Notes under the pieces: generated by a model
Told to the model about the DNA's origin: nothing
The model's database searches: none
Seen by the model: only the letters and a program-made list of their open reading frames with translations
Position numbers and translations under genes: made by a program
In this document: one piece after another, positions 51,156 to 59,922 of the stretch
Layout of the letters: each line of letters starts with the position of its first letter
How positions within the stretch are numbered: the stretch's first letter is position 1
Origin: Chitinilyticum litopenaei DSM 21440
GTDB lineage: Bacteria > Pseudomonadota > Gammaproteobacteria > Burkholderiales > Chitinibacteraceae
NCBI RefSeq assembly: GCF_000428145.1
Contig: NZ_ATZJ01000015.1
Span: 1-64,000 of the forward strand
Length of the DNA stretch: 64,000 nucleotides
Direction of reading: 5' to 3'

Positions 51156-51962
51156 TCAAGCGGGCTGCTCATGATGGCGCAGCAGAAAGTCCGCCGTAAC
51201 CCAGCCGGCGTCGTGGGTAAATTCATCCAGCCGTTCGGCGGCATCCTCCCAGTCCAGTCGCAGGAATTCGGCCACTTCGCCGTCGCGATTGGCCGGCAGC
51301 AGACCATCAGGCAGGGCCAGGTCGTAGCAGTAGAGGATTTCGTCGTGCGTGCCATCGGCCTCGTTGCGCAGGCTGCGCACGGCACCGCAGGCTTGCAGGC
51401 GGGCGGCGACGATTTCCGGAATGCCGGCTTCCTCGCCCAGCTCGCGGATGGCGCAGGCGGCCAGCTCCTCGCCGGCCGCCAGGCCGCCGGCCGCCAGATT
51501 GTCGAGCCGCCCGGGATCGACCGCCTTGCTGCTGGCACGCCGGCCTATCCAGAGGTGCCGGCCGCTATAGCCATTGATGTGTACGGCGCGGCTGGTCAGG
51601 CCGAAGCGGCGAAAAACGCCACGCTCCAGATCGAACAGCGGCTGCTGCGGATCGGGCCAGCCGCGCGCGTCCGGCGCGCAACAGGTGTATTCCTCGTCGC
51701 GCCAGCCGCTGACCAGCCCGGCCTCGTGCAGCATTTGCGCGGCCTCGCGCATGGCCAGCTGCAGCTGGCGCTGGCTGAGCGCCGGCGCGAGACCGAAGCC
51801 GTCGCGCTGGGCGGCAAAGCGCGCATCAAAGCGGTGCAGCAAATCGGCGATGTCCGGGCTGATCCAGCCCAGCGCCCAGCCGGCGGCATGGAAACGCAGG
51901 AGGCCATCGGCACGAAAGCGGGGAATACGCTGGCGGTAATCGGCAAGCACGTTGTGCAGCAT
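51156..51962 (-). CDS. DUF4743/Nudix hydrolase
   Basis: 268 aa. An N-terminal DUF4743 region (RFHAAGWALGWISPDIADLL) and a Nudix domain with GGLAAGEELAACAIRELGEE then AGIPE, matching GX5EX7REUXEEXGU. Related to the eukaryotic Nudix proteins beside thiamine pyrophosphokinase. The substrate, probably a nucleoside-diphosphate derivative, is unknown. It has no partner genes nearby. Confidence 0.88.
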   Translation of the reverse strand: MLHNVLADYRQRIPRFRADGLLRFHAAGWALGWISPDIADLLHRFDARFAAQRDGFGLAPALSQRQLQLAMREAAQMLHEAGLVSGWRDEEYTCCAPDARGWPDPQQPLFDLERGVFRRFGLTSRAVHINGYSGRHLWIGRRASSKAVDPGRLDNLAAGGLAAGEELAACAIRELGEEAGIPEIVAARLQACGAVRSLRNEADGTHDEILYCYDLALPDGLLPANRDGEVAEFLRLDWEDAAERLDEFTHDAGWVTADFLLRHHEQPA

Positions 51963-52097
51963 GGGTGTCGGCGTGAGTGGGGTGGGTCTGCTTACTATAG
52001 GACAGCACGATGACGGCCCTGTGCTGCTGATGGTCAGTTACTCGTATGAAACATCCTGCGAAAGAGTGTGGCCGGGCGCGTGGCCCGGCTTGCCTCC

Positions 52098-52529
52098 TCA
52101 GCGTGCCGGGCGCCCGGTCTTGATGCGCTCGACCCGGCCCGCCGCCGCCTGCAGGGCCGCGTCGTCCAGCGTCGAGAGCAGCAGGAGGCCGGCGCGCAGC
52201 AGCTCGCTCTTCTTGAATTCGGCGCCTTGCTTGAGCAGTCGGCCCTTCAGCACGGCCAGCTGGGCATATTCATGGTCGGGAATGGTGTAGCTGTCGCGCA
52301 CCAGCTTGACCTTCACGGCCTTTTTCTTCTCGCCGCTCTTGCGCTCGTCCACGGCCTTGCCAAGTGGGGCTGCTGCTGCAGCGGGCGTTTCGGCCGCAGG
52401 CGGGGCGTCGGCGACTGGCGCCTGGACCAGTTCGCTGACGACTGCAGCGGGCTTGCGGGCTGCCGGCTTGCGGCGGGAAGTGGGGGCGGCGGGGGCCGGA
52501 GTGACGGTGGGGCTGACCTTGCTGTTCAT
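52098..52529 (-). CDS. Basic protein divergent from parA, probable DNA-binding partner
   Basis: 143 aa. The first ~75 residues are Ala/Pro/Lys-rich and disordered (RRKPAARKPAAVV). The C-terminal ~65 (KLVRDSYTIPDHEYAQLAVLK then FKKSELLRAGLLLL) look like a ribbon-helix-helix-type fold: a short strand followed by two helices. It is divergent from a ParA ATPase with a dyad between them, so it may be the centromere-binding or repressor partner. Not a ParB by sequence. Function inferred. Confidence 0.65.
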   Translation of the reverse strand: MNSKVSPTVTPAPAAPTSRRKPAARKPAAVVSELVQAPVADAPPAAETPAAAAAPLGKAVDERKSGEKKKAVKVKLVRDSYTIPDHEYAQLAVLKGRLLKQGAEFKKSELLRAGLLLLSTLDDAALQAAAGRVERIKTGRPAR

Positions 52530-52565
52530 GGTGCTTCCTTGGCGTGGCTGTCATCAATGATTCAC

Positions 52566-52601
52566 ACTGTAAACCATTCATACGGTATAGACTGTTACAG
52601 T
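52566..52601. promoter_or_regulatory. Inverted repeat in the parA/partner spacer
   Basis: ACTGTAA and TTACAGT (7 bp, perfect) are 22 bases apart in the 93-base divergent spacer, with CATACGGTATAG between. Candidate operator for the basic protein. Confidence 0.5.
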
Positions 52602-52622
52602 TTCAAGACAGCTTTGTAAGCA

Positions 52623-53255
52623 ATGCGAAAAATCCTGATTGCCAATCCCAAGGGGGGAAGCGGGAAATCCACGCTGGCCGCCCACCTCGCCGCCTGGTTC
52701 GCCTGGCAGGAAGACCAGGTGCTCCTGGGCGACACCGACCGCCAGCAATCACTGGCGCACTGGCTGGCCCTGCGCCCGCCTGCCTTGCCGCGCATTCATG
52801 GCTGGGAGGTGCATCCCGGCGAGCCGGCGCGCCCGCCGCGCGGCACGCAGGTCGCCATCCTCGACACGCCTGCCGGCCTGCATGGCAAGAAGCTCAAGGC
52901 CCTGCTTGAGATGGTCGACCAGGTTATCGTGCCCTTGCAGACCGGTGCCTTCGATTTCTGGGCCAGTGGTGAATTCTTCGAGGCCCTGGCTGAAAGCCGC
53001 GCGGTACGCCGTGAGCAAATCCGGGTTGCTGCCGTAGGTATGCGTGTCAACCCAAGGAGCAGCAATGGTCGTGAGCTGATACCCTTTCTAGAAGCCCATG
53101 ACATACCCTTGCTGACGCAGCTGCGCGATGCCACGGTTTATCGTGACACCGTGGCGCGCGGCATGACGCTGTTTGATCTGTCGCCTGCGCGCACGCGACT
53201 GGATCGCGAGCAGTGGCAGCCACTGCTGGATTGGGTAACGGCGCCGCGCCGCTGA
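52623..53255 (+). CDS. ParA-family ATPase (orphan)
   Basis: 210 aa. Deviant Walker A NPKGGSGKSTLAAHLAAW near the start, D-R at GDTDRQQS, and LDTPAGLHGKKLKALL with the second Lys. GMRVNPRSSNGRELIPFL and LTQLRDATVYRD complete it. No ParB or chromosomal soj/noc genes are adjacent, so it is not the main chromosome partition ATPase. It may position a cargo such as a chemoreceptor cluster. A D49 copy overlaps codons for VGMRVNPRSSNGRELIP. Confidence 0.88.
   Translation: MRKILIANPKGGSGKSTLAAHLAAWFAWQEDQVLLGDTDRQQSLAHWLALRPPALPRIHGWEVHPGEPARPPRGTQVAILDTPAGLHGKKLKALLEMVDQVIVPLQTGAFDFWASGEFFEALAESRAVRREQIRVAAVGMRVNPRSSNGRELIPFLEAHDIPLLTQLRDATVYRDTVARGMTLFDLSPARTRLDREQWQPLLDWVTAPRR
53036..53084. repeat. 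D49 dyad element, copy 15 (inside parA gene)
   Basis: AGGTAT...ATACCC at exact spacing, inner arms GTCAACCC and GGTCGTGA, in a conserved part of the protein. Codons GTA, AGG, ATA and (just after) CTA mark it. Confidence 0.65.
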
Positions 53256-53521
53256 TTGGATTTGGGCAGGTGAGAAACGCCTGTAACGGATGGCCGGTTT
53301 GCGCGTGGCGAGGCAATAACCGGGCCGCTAGCTGTTGCCTGACCAATAAGCAGCAAGGCGAGAGAGCCGCGCTGGCTTGTGGTGATGCCCGCCCCGGGCG
53401 TCTTGTCCAGACGTGGCAATCAACGTCCACTGCCTTGTCCAGCAGGCATCGCCGCCGCTTCGACAAGCGACTGGCGAGCCATGCGAGCAACGGCGCCAGT
53501 CGCTGGCTGCGCAGGTAAAAA

Positions 53522-54496
53522 CTACAGCAAGGCCGGCTTGAAGCCGCCCTGATCGGGATTGTGAGCGGCCACCTGCGTGCGGGGGATGATGACCGGGATC
53601 AGCACGCGCGTCAGCGGCGGCGTGCGCGCCAGCGTGCATTCGGTAAGCAGCAGTTGCTCCTCGTCGTCGTCGCCAGTGTCGAGCAGGCCCAGGCGGTTGG
53701 CCGTATAGCTGCGCTGCGCGATGCTCAGCAGATCCGGCGTGGCGGCCAGCTGCGTCACCAGCAGCTCGCACAGCGCATCCGGATTCATGGCCGCGTGCGT
53801 GCGCTCCAGCTCGGCGGTCAGGCTGCGGATGCGCTCCTGCTGCTGCTGGCGCGCCGCTGCGGCTTGCGGCGTGGCGTCATTGCCCAGCCGCAGCATCACC
53901 CGCGCATTGCCGACTTCTTCCTCCAGCTGGGCTTTCTCGCTTTCCAGGGCGGCCACTTCGCTGCGGGCGAGGCCGGCAACCAGATCGAGGATCTGCAGCG
54001 GCAGCAGGGCGTGCAAGCCCGCCTCGCTGTCGGTCAGCTGGCCAAAGCGGTGTTCGCGAAAGGTCAGCAGGCGCTGCGGCACATCCTGGCGCAGCTGGCC
54101 ATCCTGCTCCGCCACTCCGTAGCGGGTTTGTTCCTGCGGGTCGACGCTCAGCAGCGTGCACAGCTGGTCGGCCAGTGGCCAGTCGTAAAACCAGGCCGCC
54201 AGCCGCTTGTCCTGGTTGATGATTTCCTGCATGCGCTGCGGCGTGGCGAACACCAGCTGCAGCAGGCGGTGTTGCCGCCAGCTTTCCGGCGTCAGCGGCA
54301 GGGAGGTGGGCAGCAGGCTCACCGTTTCGGTGGCACGCGCTTCGGCCCAGCCCAGATAGGGCGCCAGTTTTTCCCGGTAACGGCTGGCCAGCCGGATGCG
54401 GGGGCAGGCGAGGTCGGCCAGCTGGTCGATCAGCAGGGGGTCGACCAGCGCCAGCGGGTCGGGGCGCTTGAGCAGGCGTTTGAGGTTTTCCAGCAT
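53522..54496 (-). CDS. Hypothetical protein with a central coiled coil
   Basis: 324 aa, no family recognised. No signal peptide or membrane helix. Residues about 185-245 (LARSEVAALESEKAQLEEEV ... RQQQQERIRSLTAELER) form a coiled coil. The N-terminal half is mixed alpha with several Trp and Arg. It is 34 bases upstream of the acetyltransferase gene on the same strand order reversed (it lies downstream of it), so they may be co-transcribed. Bases 53256-53521 before it hold nothing I can name. Confidence 0.6.
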   Translation of the reverse strand: MLENLKRLLKRPDPLALVDPLLIDQLADLACPRIRLASRYREKLAPYLGWAEARATETVSLLPTSLPLTPESWRQHRLLQLVFATPQRMQEIINQDKRLAAWFYDWPLADQLCTLLSVDPQEQTRYGVAEQDGQLRQDVPQRLLTFREHRFGQLTDSEAGLHALLPLQILDLVAGLARSEVAALESEKAQLEEEVGNARVMLRLGNDATPQAAAARQQQQERIRSLTAELERTHAAMNPDALCELLVTQLAATPDLLSIAQRSYTANRLGLLDTGDDDEEQLLLTECTLARTPPLTRVLIPVIIPRTQVAAHNPDQGGFKPALL

Positions 54497-54529
54497 GGCG
54501 ATGGTCCGGGCAAGCGGCGAAGAAGGGAT

Positions 54530-55111
54530 TCAGGGATTCAGTTCATACAGTGTAGCCGGGTCCGGTTCGTCCAGCTGGCGGATGACCTGCGCCGGATTGC
54601 CGGCCACCAGCGTGCAGCGCGGCACATCGCGCGTGACGACGCTGCCGGCGCCGATCACGCTGTGGTCGCCGATGGTCACGCCGGCCAGGATCAGCGCATC
54701 GGCGCCGATCCACACATTCTCGCCGATGGTGATCGGTCGTGCCCAGAAGGCCCAGCGCTGGCGCTCGCTCGGATCGACCGGGTGAAAGGCGGTCAGCAGG
54801 CGCACGCCCGGGCCGATCAGGGTGTGGTGACCGATGGTGATCATCGCTGCGCCATCGAGTACCACCCCGGCATTGATGAAGGCCTTGCGGCCGATGCGCA
54901 CATTGCTGCCGCGCCCGATCCAGGCCGGCGTCATGATGGTGGCGCCGCCGTTTTCGGCCAGCAGTTCATCGAGCAGCGCCCGTGCTTCGGGCCCCCAGCA
55001 ATCGCCATCCAGCGCATTGTAGCGTTCGAGCAGCGCGTGTTCCCTGGCATGCTCGGCGTGATTCTTGCCCAGATCGGCAAAGGCATAGCGGATGGTCGTT
55101 TCGTCGCGCAT
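54530..55111 (-). CDS. Maltose/galactoside O-acetyltransferase-like protein
   Basis: 193 aa trimeric left-handed beta-helix enzyme with hexapeptide repeats (ITIGENVWIGADALILAGVTIG). FHPVDPSERQRW and GAGSVVTRDVPRCTLVAGNPAQVIR are the LacA/Maa signature, with the catalytic His in AFHPV. Acetylates sugars with acetyl-CoA; substrate unknown. The ATG at 55111 follows AAGGAAA. It is divergent from the chemoreceptor gene. Confidence 0.9.
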   Translation of the reverse strand: MRDETTIRYAFADLGKNHAEHAREHALLERYNALDGDCWGPEARALLDELLAENGGATIMTPAWIGRGSNVRIGRKAFINAGVVLDGAAMITIGHHTLIGPGVRLLTAFHPVDPSERQRWAFWARPITIGENVWIGADALILAGVTIGDHSVIGAGSVVTRDVPRCTLVAGNPAQVIRQLDEPDPATLYELNP

Positions 55112-55177
55112 GCTGGTTTCCTTGGTGTGCATCGTGATTATGGCTCCGGCCAAGCGGTCTGGCGAATATGTAAGCAA

Positions 55178-55196
55178 ACCATTATCCTGTAATGGA
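55178..55196. other. Small dyad in the acetyltransferase/chemoreceptor spacer
   Basis: CCATTA-TCCTG-TAATGG, a 6-bp perfect inverted repeat in the 133-base divergent spacer; possible operator. Confidence 0.35.
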
Positions 55197-55244
55197 TTTG
55201 CCGGGATTTTCCCCGCATTGCTGTTGTTCATGACGGAGGCAAGC

Positions 55245-56870
55245 ATGACGAACTGGAAACTGCGCACCCGCCTGCTGGCAGGCTTTGGCAGCGTGCTGGC
55301 GCTGCTGCTGGTGGTGGTGGCGGTAGGCTTTTTCAGCCTGGTCAAGGTGCGCAGCCAGCTTGCCAATCTGGTCGACGCCACCTACCCGCAGGTGGTGCTG
55401 GCCAATGAAATCGTGCAGATCAATCTGCAGAACGGCCAGCTGATCCGCAATGCGCCGCTGGCCGATTCGCTCAGCGACATGGACGATGTGCTGGCCAAAG
55501 CCGAGGCTGGCCGCAAGCAGATGGTCGGCAAGCTTGCCGAACTCAAAGGCAAGCTCGCCGAGGTGGACACCCAAGCGCTGTTTGCCGATGTCGAAGCCAA
55601 GAACAAGGGGCTGGAAGCCGCTACCGCCGCGCTGATCAGCCAGTTGCAGATTGACCGCACCATCGCCGGGCGCATGATCAACCAGGATTACGCCAAGGCC
55701 AGCCAGGGCCTGCAGGACAGCCTGAACGCGCTGGCCCAGCACCTGCGCGGCAAGATGGAGGCCGACCGCAACAGCGCGCGCACGGCCTCGACGGCGGCGA
55801 TATCGCTGATGCTGGGCCTGGGCGCGGTGGCCGTGATCATTGGCCTGTCGGTCGCCTGGGTGATTGCCAGCAAGGTTGCCGCCCAGCTCGATGGCGCCGC
55901 CAGTGTGGCGCGGCGCATTGCCGAAGGTGACCTCACGCACGACTGGTCGGGCACGCGCTACGGCAGCGACGAGATCGGCCGCCTGCTGGCCGCGCTGCAG
56001 CAGATGCAGGGCAAGCTGACCGACATGATCCGCCAGATCCGCGGCAGCGCCGAGAATGTCTCTGGCACCGCCCACCAGCTCACCGCGCTCTCGCAGCAGC
56101 TGACCGGCAGCTCGGAGGCGCAGTCGAGTTCCGCCAGCGCGATGGCCGCCGCCGTGCAGCAGGTCAGCACCAGCATGGAGCAGGTCGCCGACAATACGCT
56201 GGAAGTCGAGCACAAGGCGCGCGATGCCGGTCAGCAGGCGCAGGCCGGCAATGGCGACGTGCTGGCCGCCAGCCAGGAAATGCGCCTGATTGCCGACGAG
56301 GTGAATACCGTTTCCGTGCAGATTGCCGAACTTGGCCAGAAAATTCGTGACATTGGCAGCATTGTTGTTGTCATCCGCGATGTGGCCGACCAGACCAATC
56401 TGCTGGCGCTGAACGCCGCGATCGAAGCGGCGCGCGCCGGCGAGCAGGGGCGCGGCTTTGCGGTCGTTGCCGATGAAGTGCGCAAGCTCGCCGAGCGCAC
56501 CGCCCAGTCGGCCAGCCAGATCACGCAAATGGTCAACAGCATCCAGCAGGGCGCCGAGCAGGCGGTGAGCCGCATGGACAACGGCAGCCGTCGCGTTGGC
56601 GAAGGCCTGCACCAGGCCAACAAGGCCAGCGAAAGCATCACCCGCATCAATGACAGCAACCAGGACGTGGTGCTGGCGGTGACGACGATTACCGAGCAGA
56701 TGCAGGAGCAGCGCGCCGCGACGCGCGATATCGCCGTCAATGTCGAACGCATCGCCAGCATGGCCGAGGCCACTTCGCAGGCGTCGCGCACGATGGGGCA
56801 ATCCGTGCAGCAGCTCGAACACATGGCCAGCGAACTCAGCGCGACCGTCCAGCGTTTTCGCGTGCGCTGA
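55245..56870 (+). CDS. Methyl-accepting chemotaxis protein
   Basis: 541 aa. TM1 (about 8-31), a periplasmic four-helix-bundle-type sensor (VRSQLANLVDATYPQVVLAN), TM2 (about 184-206), HAMP, then the cytoplasmic hairpin with the conserved tip DVADQTNLLALNAAIEAARA and GEQGRGFAVVADEVRKLAER. Ends in VQRFRVR with no CheR-binding pentapeptide. GGAGG precedes ATGACGAAC at ideal spacing; an upstream ATG at 55092 is rejected. The ligand is unknown. Confidence 0.95.
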   Translation: MTNWKLRTRLLAGFGSVLALLLVVVAVGFFSLVKVRSQLANLVDATYPQVVLANEIVQINLQNGQLIRNAPLADSLSDMDDVLAKAEAGRKQMVGKLAELKGKLAEVDTQALFADVEAKNKGLEAATAALISQLQIDRTIAGRMINQDYAKASQGLQDSLNALAQHLRGKMEADRNSARTASTAAISLMLGLGAVAVIIGLSVAWVIASKVAAQLDGAASVARRIAEGDLTHDWSGTRYGSDEIGRLLAALQQMQGKLTDMIRQIRGSAENVSGTAHQLTALSQQLTGSSEAQSSSASAMAAAVQQVSTSMEQVADNTLEVEHKARDAGQQAQAGNGDVLAASQEMRLIADEVNTVSVQIAELGQKIRDIGSIVVVIRDVADQTNLLALNAAIEAARAGEQGRGFAVVADEVRKLAERTAQSASQITQMVNSIQQGAEQAVSRMDNGSRRVGEGLHQANKASESITRINDSNQDVVLAVTTITEQMQEQRAATRDIAVNVERIASMAEATSQASRTMGQSVQQLEHMASELSATVQRFRVR

Positions 56871-56899
56871 GGGAGCGCAAGCTGGGCGCGGCCCGCAGC

Positions 56900-56929
56900 A
56901 AAAAAGCCCGGCATGGCCGCGGGCTTTTT
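56900..56929 (+). terminator. Terminator after the chemoreceptor gene
   Basis: AAAAAGCCCG / CGGGCTTTTT stem with a 9-base loop and a T-run. Confidence 0.85.
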
Positions 56930-56932
56930 CAT

Positions 56933-56981
56933 GGGTATGTTGCTGAAGCCTATTCATGAAAGGGGCTGTGGCCTTATACCT
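56933..56981. repeat. D49 dyad element, copy 16 (overlaps EamA stop)
   Basis: GGGTAT...ATACCT with strong inner arms CTGAAGCC and GGCTGTGG. It contains the stop codon of the EamA gene and begins 4 bases after the chemoreceptor terminator. Confidence 0.75.
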
Positions 56982-57885
56982 TGGCCTGCTTCTGGCTGGC
57001 GAGATGCACCCCTATCAGCACGACTCCCGCGCCGAGCCATTGCAGCGGCGTGAAGTGCTCGCCCAGCAGCGCCATGCTCAGTCCGATCGACAGGATGGGC
57101 CCGACGCTGCCGATCAGTGCCGTGCGGCCCACGCCGATGCGGTCCATCGCCATCGTCATCGCATAGACGGGCAGGATGGTGCAGAACACCGCCATGATCG
57201 CCGTATCCAGCCAGACGGCCGGCGGCAGCCCGATCAGGCGTTGCGGATCGCGCGTCGCCAGATAATGCAGCACCAGTGCCGAGGCTGAAACCAGCAGGGC
57301 CAGCTCGGTAAAGCGCGTCGCGCCGATCTGGCGGATGACCGGCGCGCTGAAACACATAAAGACGGCGAAGCTGAGCGTGCTGCCCAGAATCAGCAGCATG
57401 CCGGCCAGATCGCCGTGCGCCTGTCCGCCACCGCTGCCGGCTACCAGCAGCGTCCCGGCCAGGCTCAGCGGCAGGGCGAGCGCCAGGCGGCCGGGGATGC
57501 GCGTGCCAAAGGCCAGCCAGCCCATGAGCAGGGTGAAACCGGGGTAGAGCGTGAGGATCAGGCGCTCCAGGCTGGCGCTGACCGTCTGCAGGCCCAGGAA
57601 GTCGAGCAGGCTGGAGAGGTAATAGCCGCACAGTCCCAGCACCACCAGCCAGCGCCACTGCGCAGGGGTGAGCGGCGGCTGCTCGGCATCGCGGCGCAGC
57701 ATGCGCACGAGCAGGATCAGCGGCACGCAAAAGAGCAGGCGCAAGGTCAGCACGTCGAGCGCATCGGCGCCGTGCGCATAGGAAAACTTGATGAAGACAG
57801 CCTTGAGCGCAAAACCGGTGGCGGCAAGCACCGCCAGCGCAACGCCGGTCTGGTGCGGGGTAAAACGGGGAAGGGTGGCAGTCAT
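56974..57885 (-). CDS. EamA/DMT-superfamily transporter
   Basis: 303 aa with ten predicted helices in two EamA halves (GVALAVLAATGFALKAVFIKF and GSTLSFAVFMCFSAPVIRQIG). The end ALLGEHFTPLQWLGAGVVLIGVHLAS is typical. Metabolite exporter; substrate unknown. The start ATGACTGCC at 57885 matches the family. Bases 57886-58105 between it and nudC show nothing definite. Confidence 0.88.
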   Translation of the reverse strand: MTATLPRFTPHQTGVALAVLAATGFALKAVFIKFSYAHGADALDVLTLRLLFCVPLILLVRMLRRDAEQPPLTPAQWRWLVVLGLCGYYLSSLLDFLGLQTVSASLERLILTLYPGFTLLMGWLAFGTRIPGRLALALPLSLAGTLLVAGSGGGQAHGDLAGMLLILGSTLSFAVFMCFSAPVIRQIGATRFTELALLVSASALVLHYLATRDPQRLIGLPPAVWLDTAIMAVFCTILPVYAMTMAMDRIGVGRTALIGSVGPILSIGLSMALLGEHFTPLQWLGAGVVLIGVHLASQKQAKV

Positions 57886-58105
57886 CGCAGTGCTCCGTCA
57901 TGTGCGGCGGCGGGCTGCGGTGTAAGGGGTAGGATGCACCGCAGCGTACTGGCCGCGGTGGTGGGTGCTGTTTACCTTGCTGACGCGCACACACGAACCG
58001 CGGGGCCGGGTTTCAGCCACACGATTCGGTTCAGGACGACGGATACGTCGTGTTGGTTTGTGCGTTGCATCATGATTTGACAGTAACAGCCGCTGACGAG
58101 TGCGG

Positions 58106-58930
58106 TCAAGCGCGGGCGGCCAGTTCGTCTGTAACCGATTTGATCAGCCGCCAGGCGAGGCTCGCGCCACTCGGGATGTGCGGCAGCGCATCGAAGCGAT
58201 ACCAGCCGGCATCCTCGATTTCGCCGGGCTGGCAGACAATCTCGCCACCGGCATAGTCGGCGGTAAAGGCCAGCATCAGCGAATGCGGATAGGGCCAGCT
58301 CTGGCTGCCGAACCAGCGCAGATTGGTGATTTCGAGGCCGACCTCTTCACGCACCTCGCGCACGGCCGCTGCTTCCAGCGTCTCGCCGGCATCGACAAAG
58401 CCGGCAATCAGCCCGTACACGCCGGGGATGAAATGCGGCGAGCGTGCCAGCAGGATTTCCTCGCCACGGCGGATCAGCACCATCACGGCCGGCGAATGCC
58501 GCGGCCAGGCGCGATGGCCGCAGGACGGGCAGATCACGGCGGCTTCATCGTGCTCCAGTGGCGCGGTGGCATGGCCGCACACGCCGCAGAAGCGGTGCTC
58601 GTCGAGAAAATGCAGCAGCTCGCGCCCGCGCGCTGCCAGTGCATAGTGGCCATGCGGCAGCAGCTCCCAGCTCGCTCGTAGCCCATGCGCACTCAGCCCG
58701 GCCATGCTGGCGCCCTCCGGCAGGCTGAGCAATTGCACCGGCGCGCCCTGCCAGTGGCCGATCAGCCAGCTGCGCGTACCAGAAGGCCAGTCAAGCCTGC
58801 CACTGGGCAGCGCCTGACTGGCGAGGAGCAGCTCGTTGCGGCAGAACACCACCGCCAGCCCGGCCGGATCGGGAACGGGCAGGATGCGGAAGGCGGGCAG
58901 GAAATCATCGGGCAGTGAAGGAGAGTGCAT
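58106..58930 (-). CDS. nudC: NAD(+) diphosphatase / RNA de-NADding enzyme
   Basis: 274 aa. A zinc ribbon (FCGVCGHATAPLEHD ... CPSCGHRAWPR), the Nudix box GFVDAGETLEAAAVREVREEVG and the NudC signature SQSWPYPHSLML are all present. Hydrolyses NADH/NAD and removes NAD caps from RNA. The start MHSPSLPDD was kept although shorter starts are possible. Confidence 0.93.
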   Translation of the reverse strand: MHSPSLPDDFLPAFRILPVPDPAGLAVVFCRNELLLASQALPSGRLDWPSGTRSWLIGHWQGAPVQLLSLPEGASMAGLSAHGLRASWELLPHGHYALAARGRELLHFLDEHRFCGVCGHATAPLEHDEAAVICPSCGHRAWPRHSPAVMVLIRRGEEILLARSPHFIPGVYGLIAGFVDAGETLEAAAVREVREEVGLEITNLRWFGSQSWPYPHSLMLAFTADYAGGEIVCQPGEIEDAGWYRFDALPHIPSGASLAWRLIKSVTDELAARA

Positions 58931-58971
58931 GGTCGGATTCTGAGAAAGTTGTGTTGGCGCTGGCCGTCTGG

Positions 58972-59748
58972 CTACCAGAAGGCCTTGATGAAGAGCGAAA
59001 TGCCGGTCAGCAGGGTCACGACTTCAAAGCAGCGCTTGACCAGCAGATTGCCCTTCACCAGCGCCCAGTGCGCGCCCAGATAGCCGCCCAGAGCAGAGGC
59101 CACCAGCAGCACCGGCACCCAGGGCCAGTAAATGCCGGCCTGCATGGCGAGCGCCAGTGCGCCGGTACCGTTCCAGAACAGGCCAACGAGTACCAGCGTG
59201 TAGGCAACGGCACGCTTGTACTCAAACCCGAACCAGTACACCAGCCACAGCGTGACAAAGAGGCCGGTGCCCGACGTCAGCGAGCCGTTCAGCACGCCGA
59301 TCAGCAACAGCACGGCCGCGCCCAGCCAGAGCCGGTGTCCGGATCGATGCCGGGGTATGCCTTGCAGACCCAATTGGGGACTGGCTAGCGAGTGAATACC
59401 CAGTCCGGTAGTGAGAGTCGCCAGCGCCAGCAGCGCCCACTGATCCGGAATGTGCAGGATCAGCCGCGCGCCCAGCAGCACGCCGGGCAGGCCGGCGGCG
59501 AGGATGATGGCGGAAAAACGCAGATCAAGCGTGCCCGAGCGCAGGTGTTTCAGCGTCGCCCCGACGCCCAGCGCGACACTGGCGAGCTTGTGTGTGGCGA
59601 GCGCCACCGGAAACGCCAGCCCCAGAAACAGCAGGATGGGCAGCTGCAGCAGTCCCGCGCCACCGCCGGCGAGTGCCGAGAGCGTATTGGCGATGAGGGA
59701 AACAGCGAACAGCAGCAGCGAATCCAGCACGACAGCGATTCCGGGCAA
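58972..59748 (-). CDS. TSUP (TauE/SafE) sulfite/sulfonate exporter family protein
   Basis: 258 aa, eight membrane helices. LSALAGGGAGLLQLPILLFLG and NGSLTSGTGLFVTLWLVYWFG are the two inverted TSUP repeats. The central loop SLASPQLGLQGIPRHRSGHR coincides with a D49 element, in a region that varies within the family. The substrate is probably a small sulfur anion or organic acid; inferred. It is 41 bases upstream of nudC on the same strand. Confidence 0.88.
   Translation of the reverse strand: MPGIAVVLDSLLLFAVSLIANTLSALAGGGAGLLQLPILLFLGLAFPVALATHKLASVALGVGATLKHLRSGTLDLRFSAIILAAGLPGVLLGARLILHIPDQWALLALATLTTGLGIHSLASPQLGLQGIPRHRSGHRLWLGAAVLLLIGVLNGSLTSGTGLFVTLWLVYWFGFEYKRAVAYTLVLVGLFWNGTGALALAMQAGIYWPWVPVLLVASALGGYLGAHWALVKGNLLVKRCFEVVTLLTGISLFIKAFW
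59353..59401. repeat. D49 dyad element, copy 17 (inside TSUP gene)
   Basis: Perfect GGGTAT...ATACCC at exact spacing. Coding-strand codons CTA, CAA, TTG, CAA and ATA are packed into it. It falls in a variable loop, so here insertion is as plausible as evolution in place. Confidence 0.75.
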
Positions 59749-59922
59749 AACACCAGCTTAGCGCGTCTGCCGTCAGCTTCGCGTCACGCTTTGTTCGCCG
59801 CATGCGGCAGCCTGCTGCCAGGGCGCGGCGTCCCGGACCCGGCCTGCTGCCTGCCGGCGCTGGATTTCACTGCGGCGCGGGCTTACCATGCGCACCTTCT
59901 GACACGATTTCCGGATTCCAGC

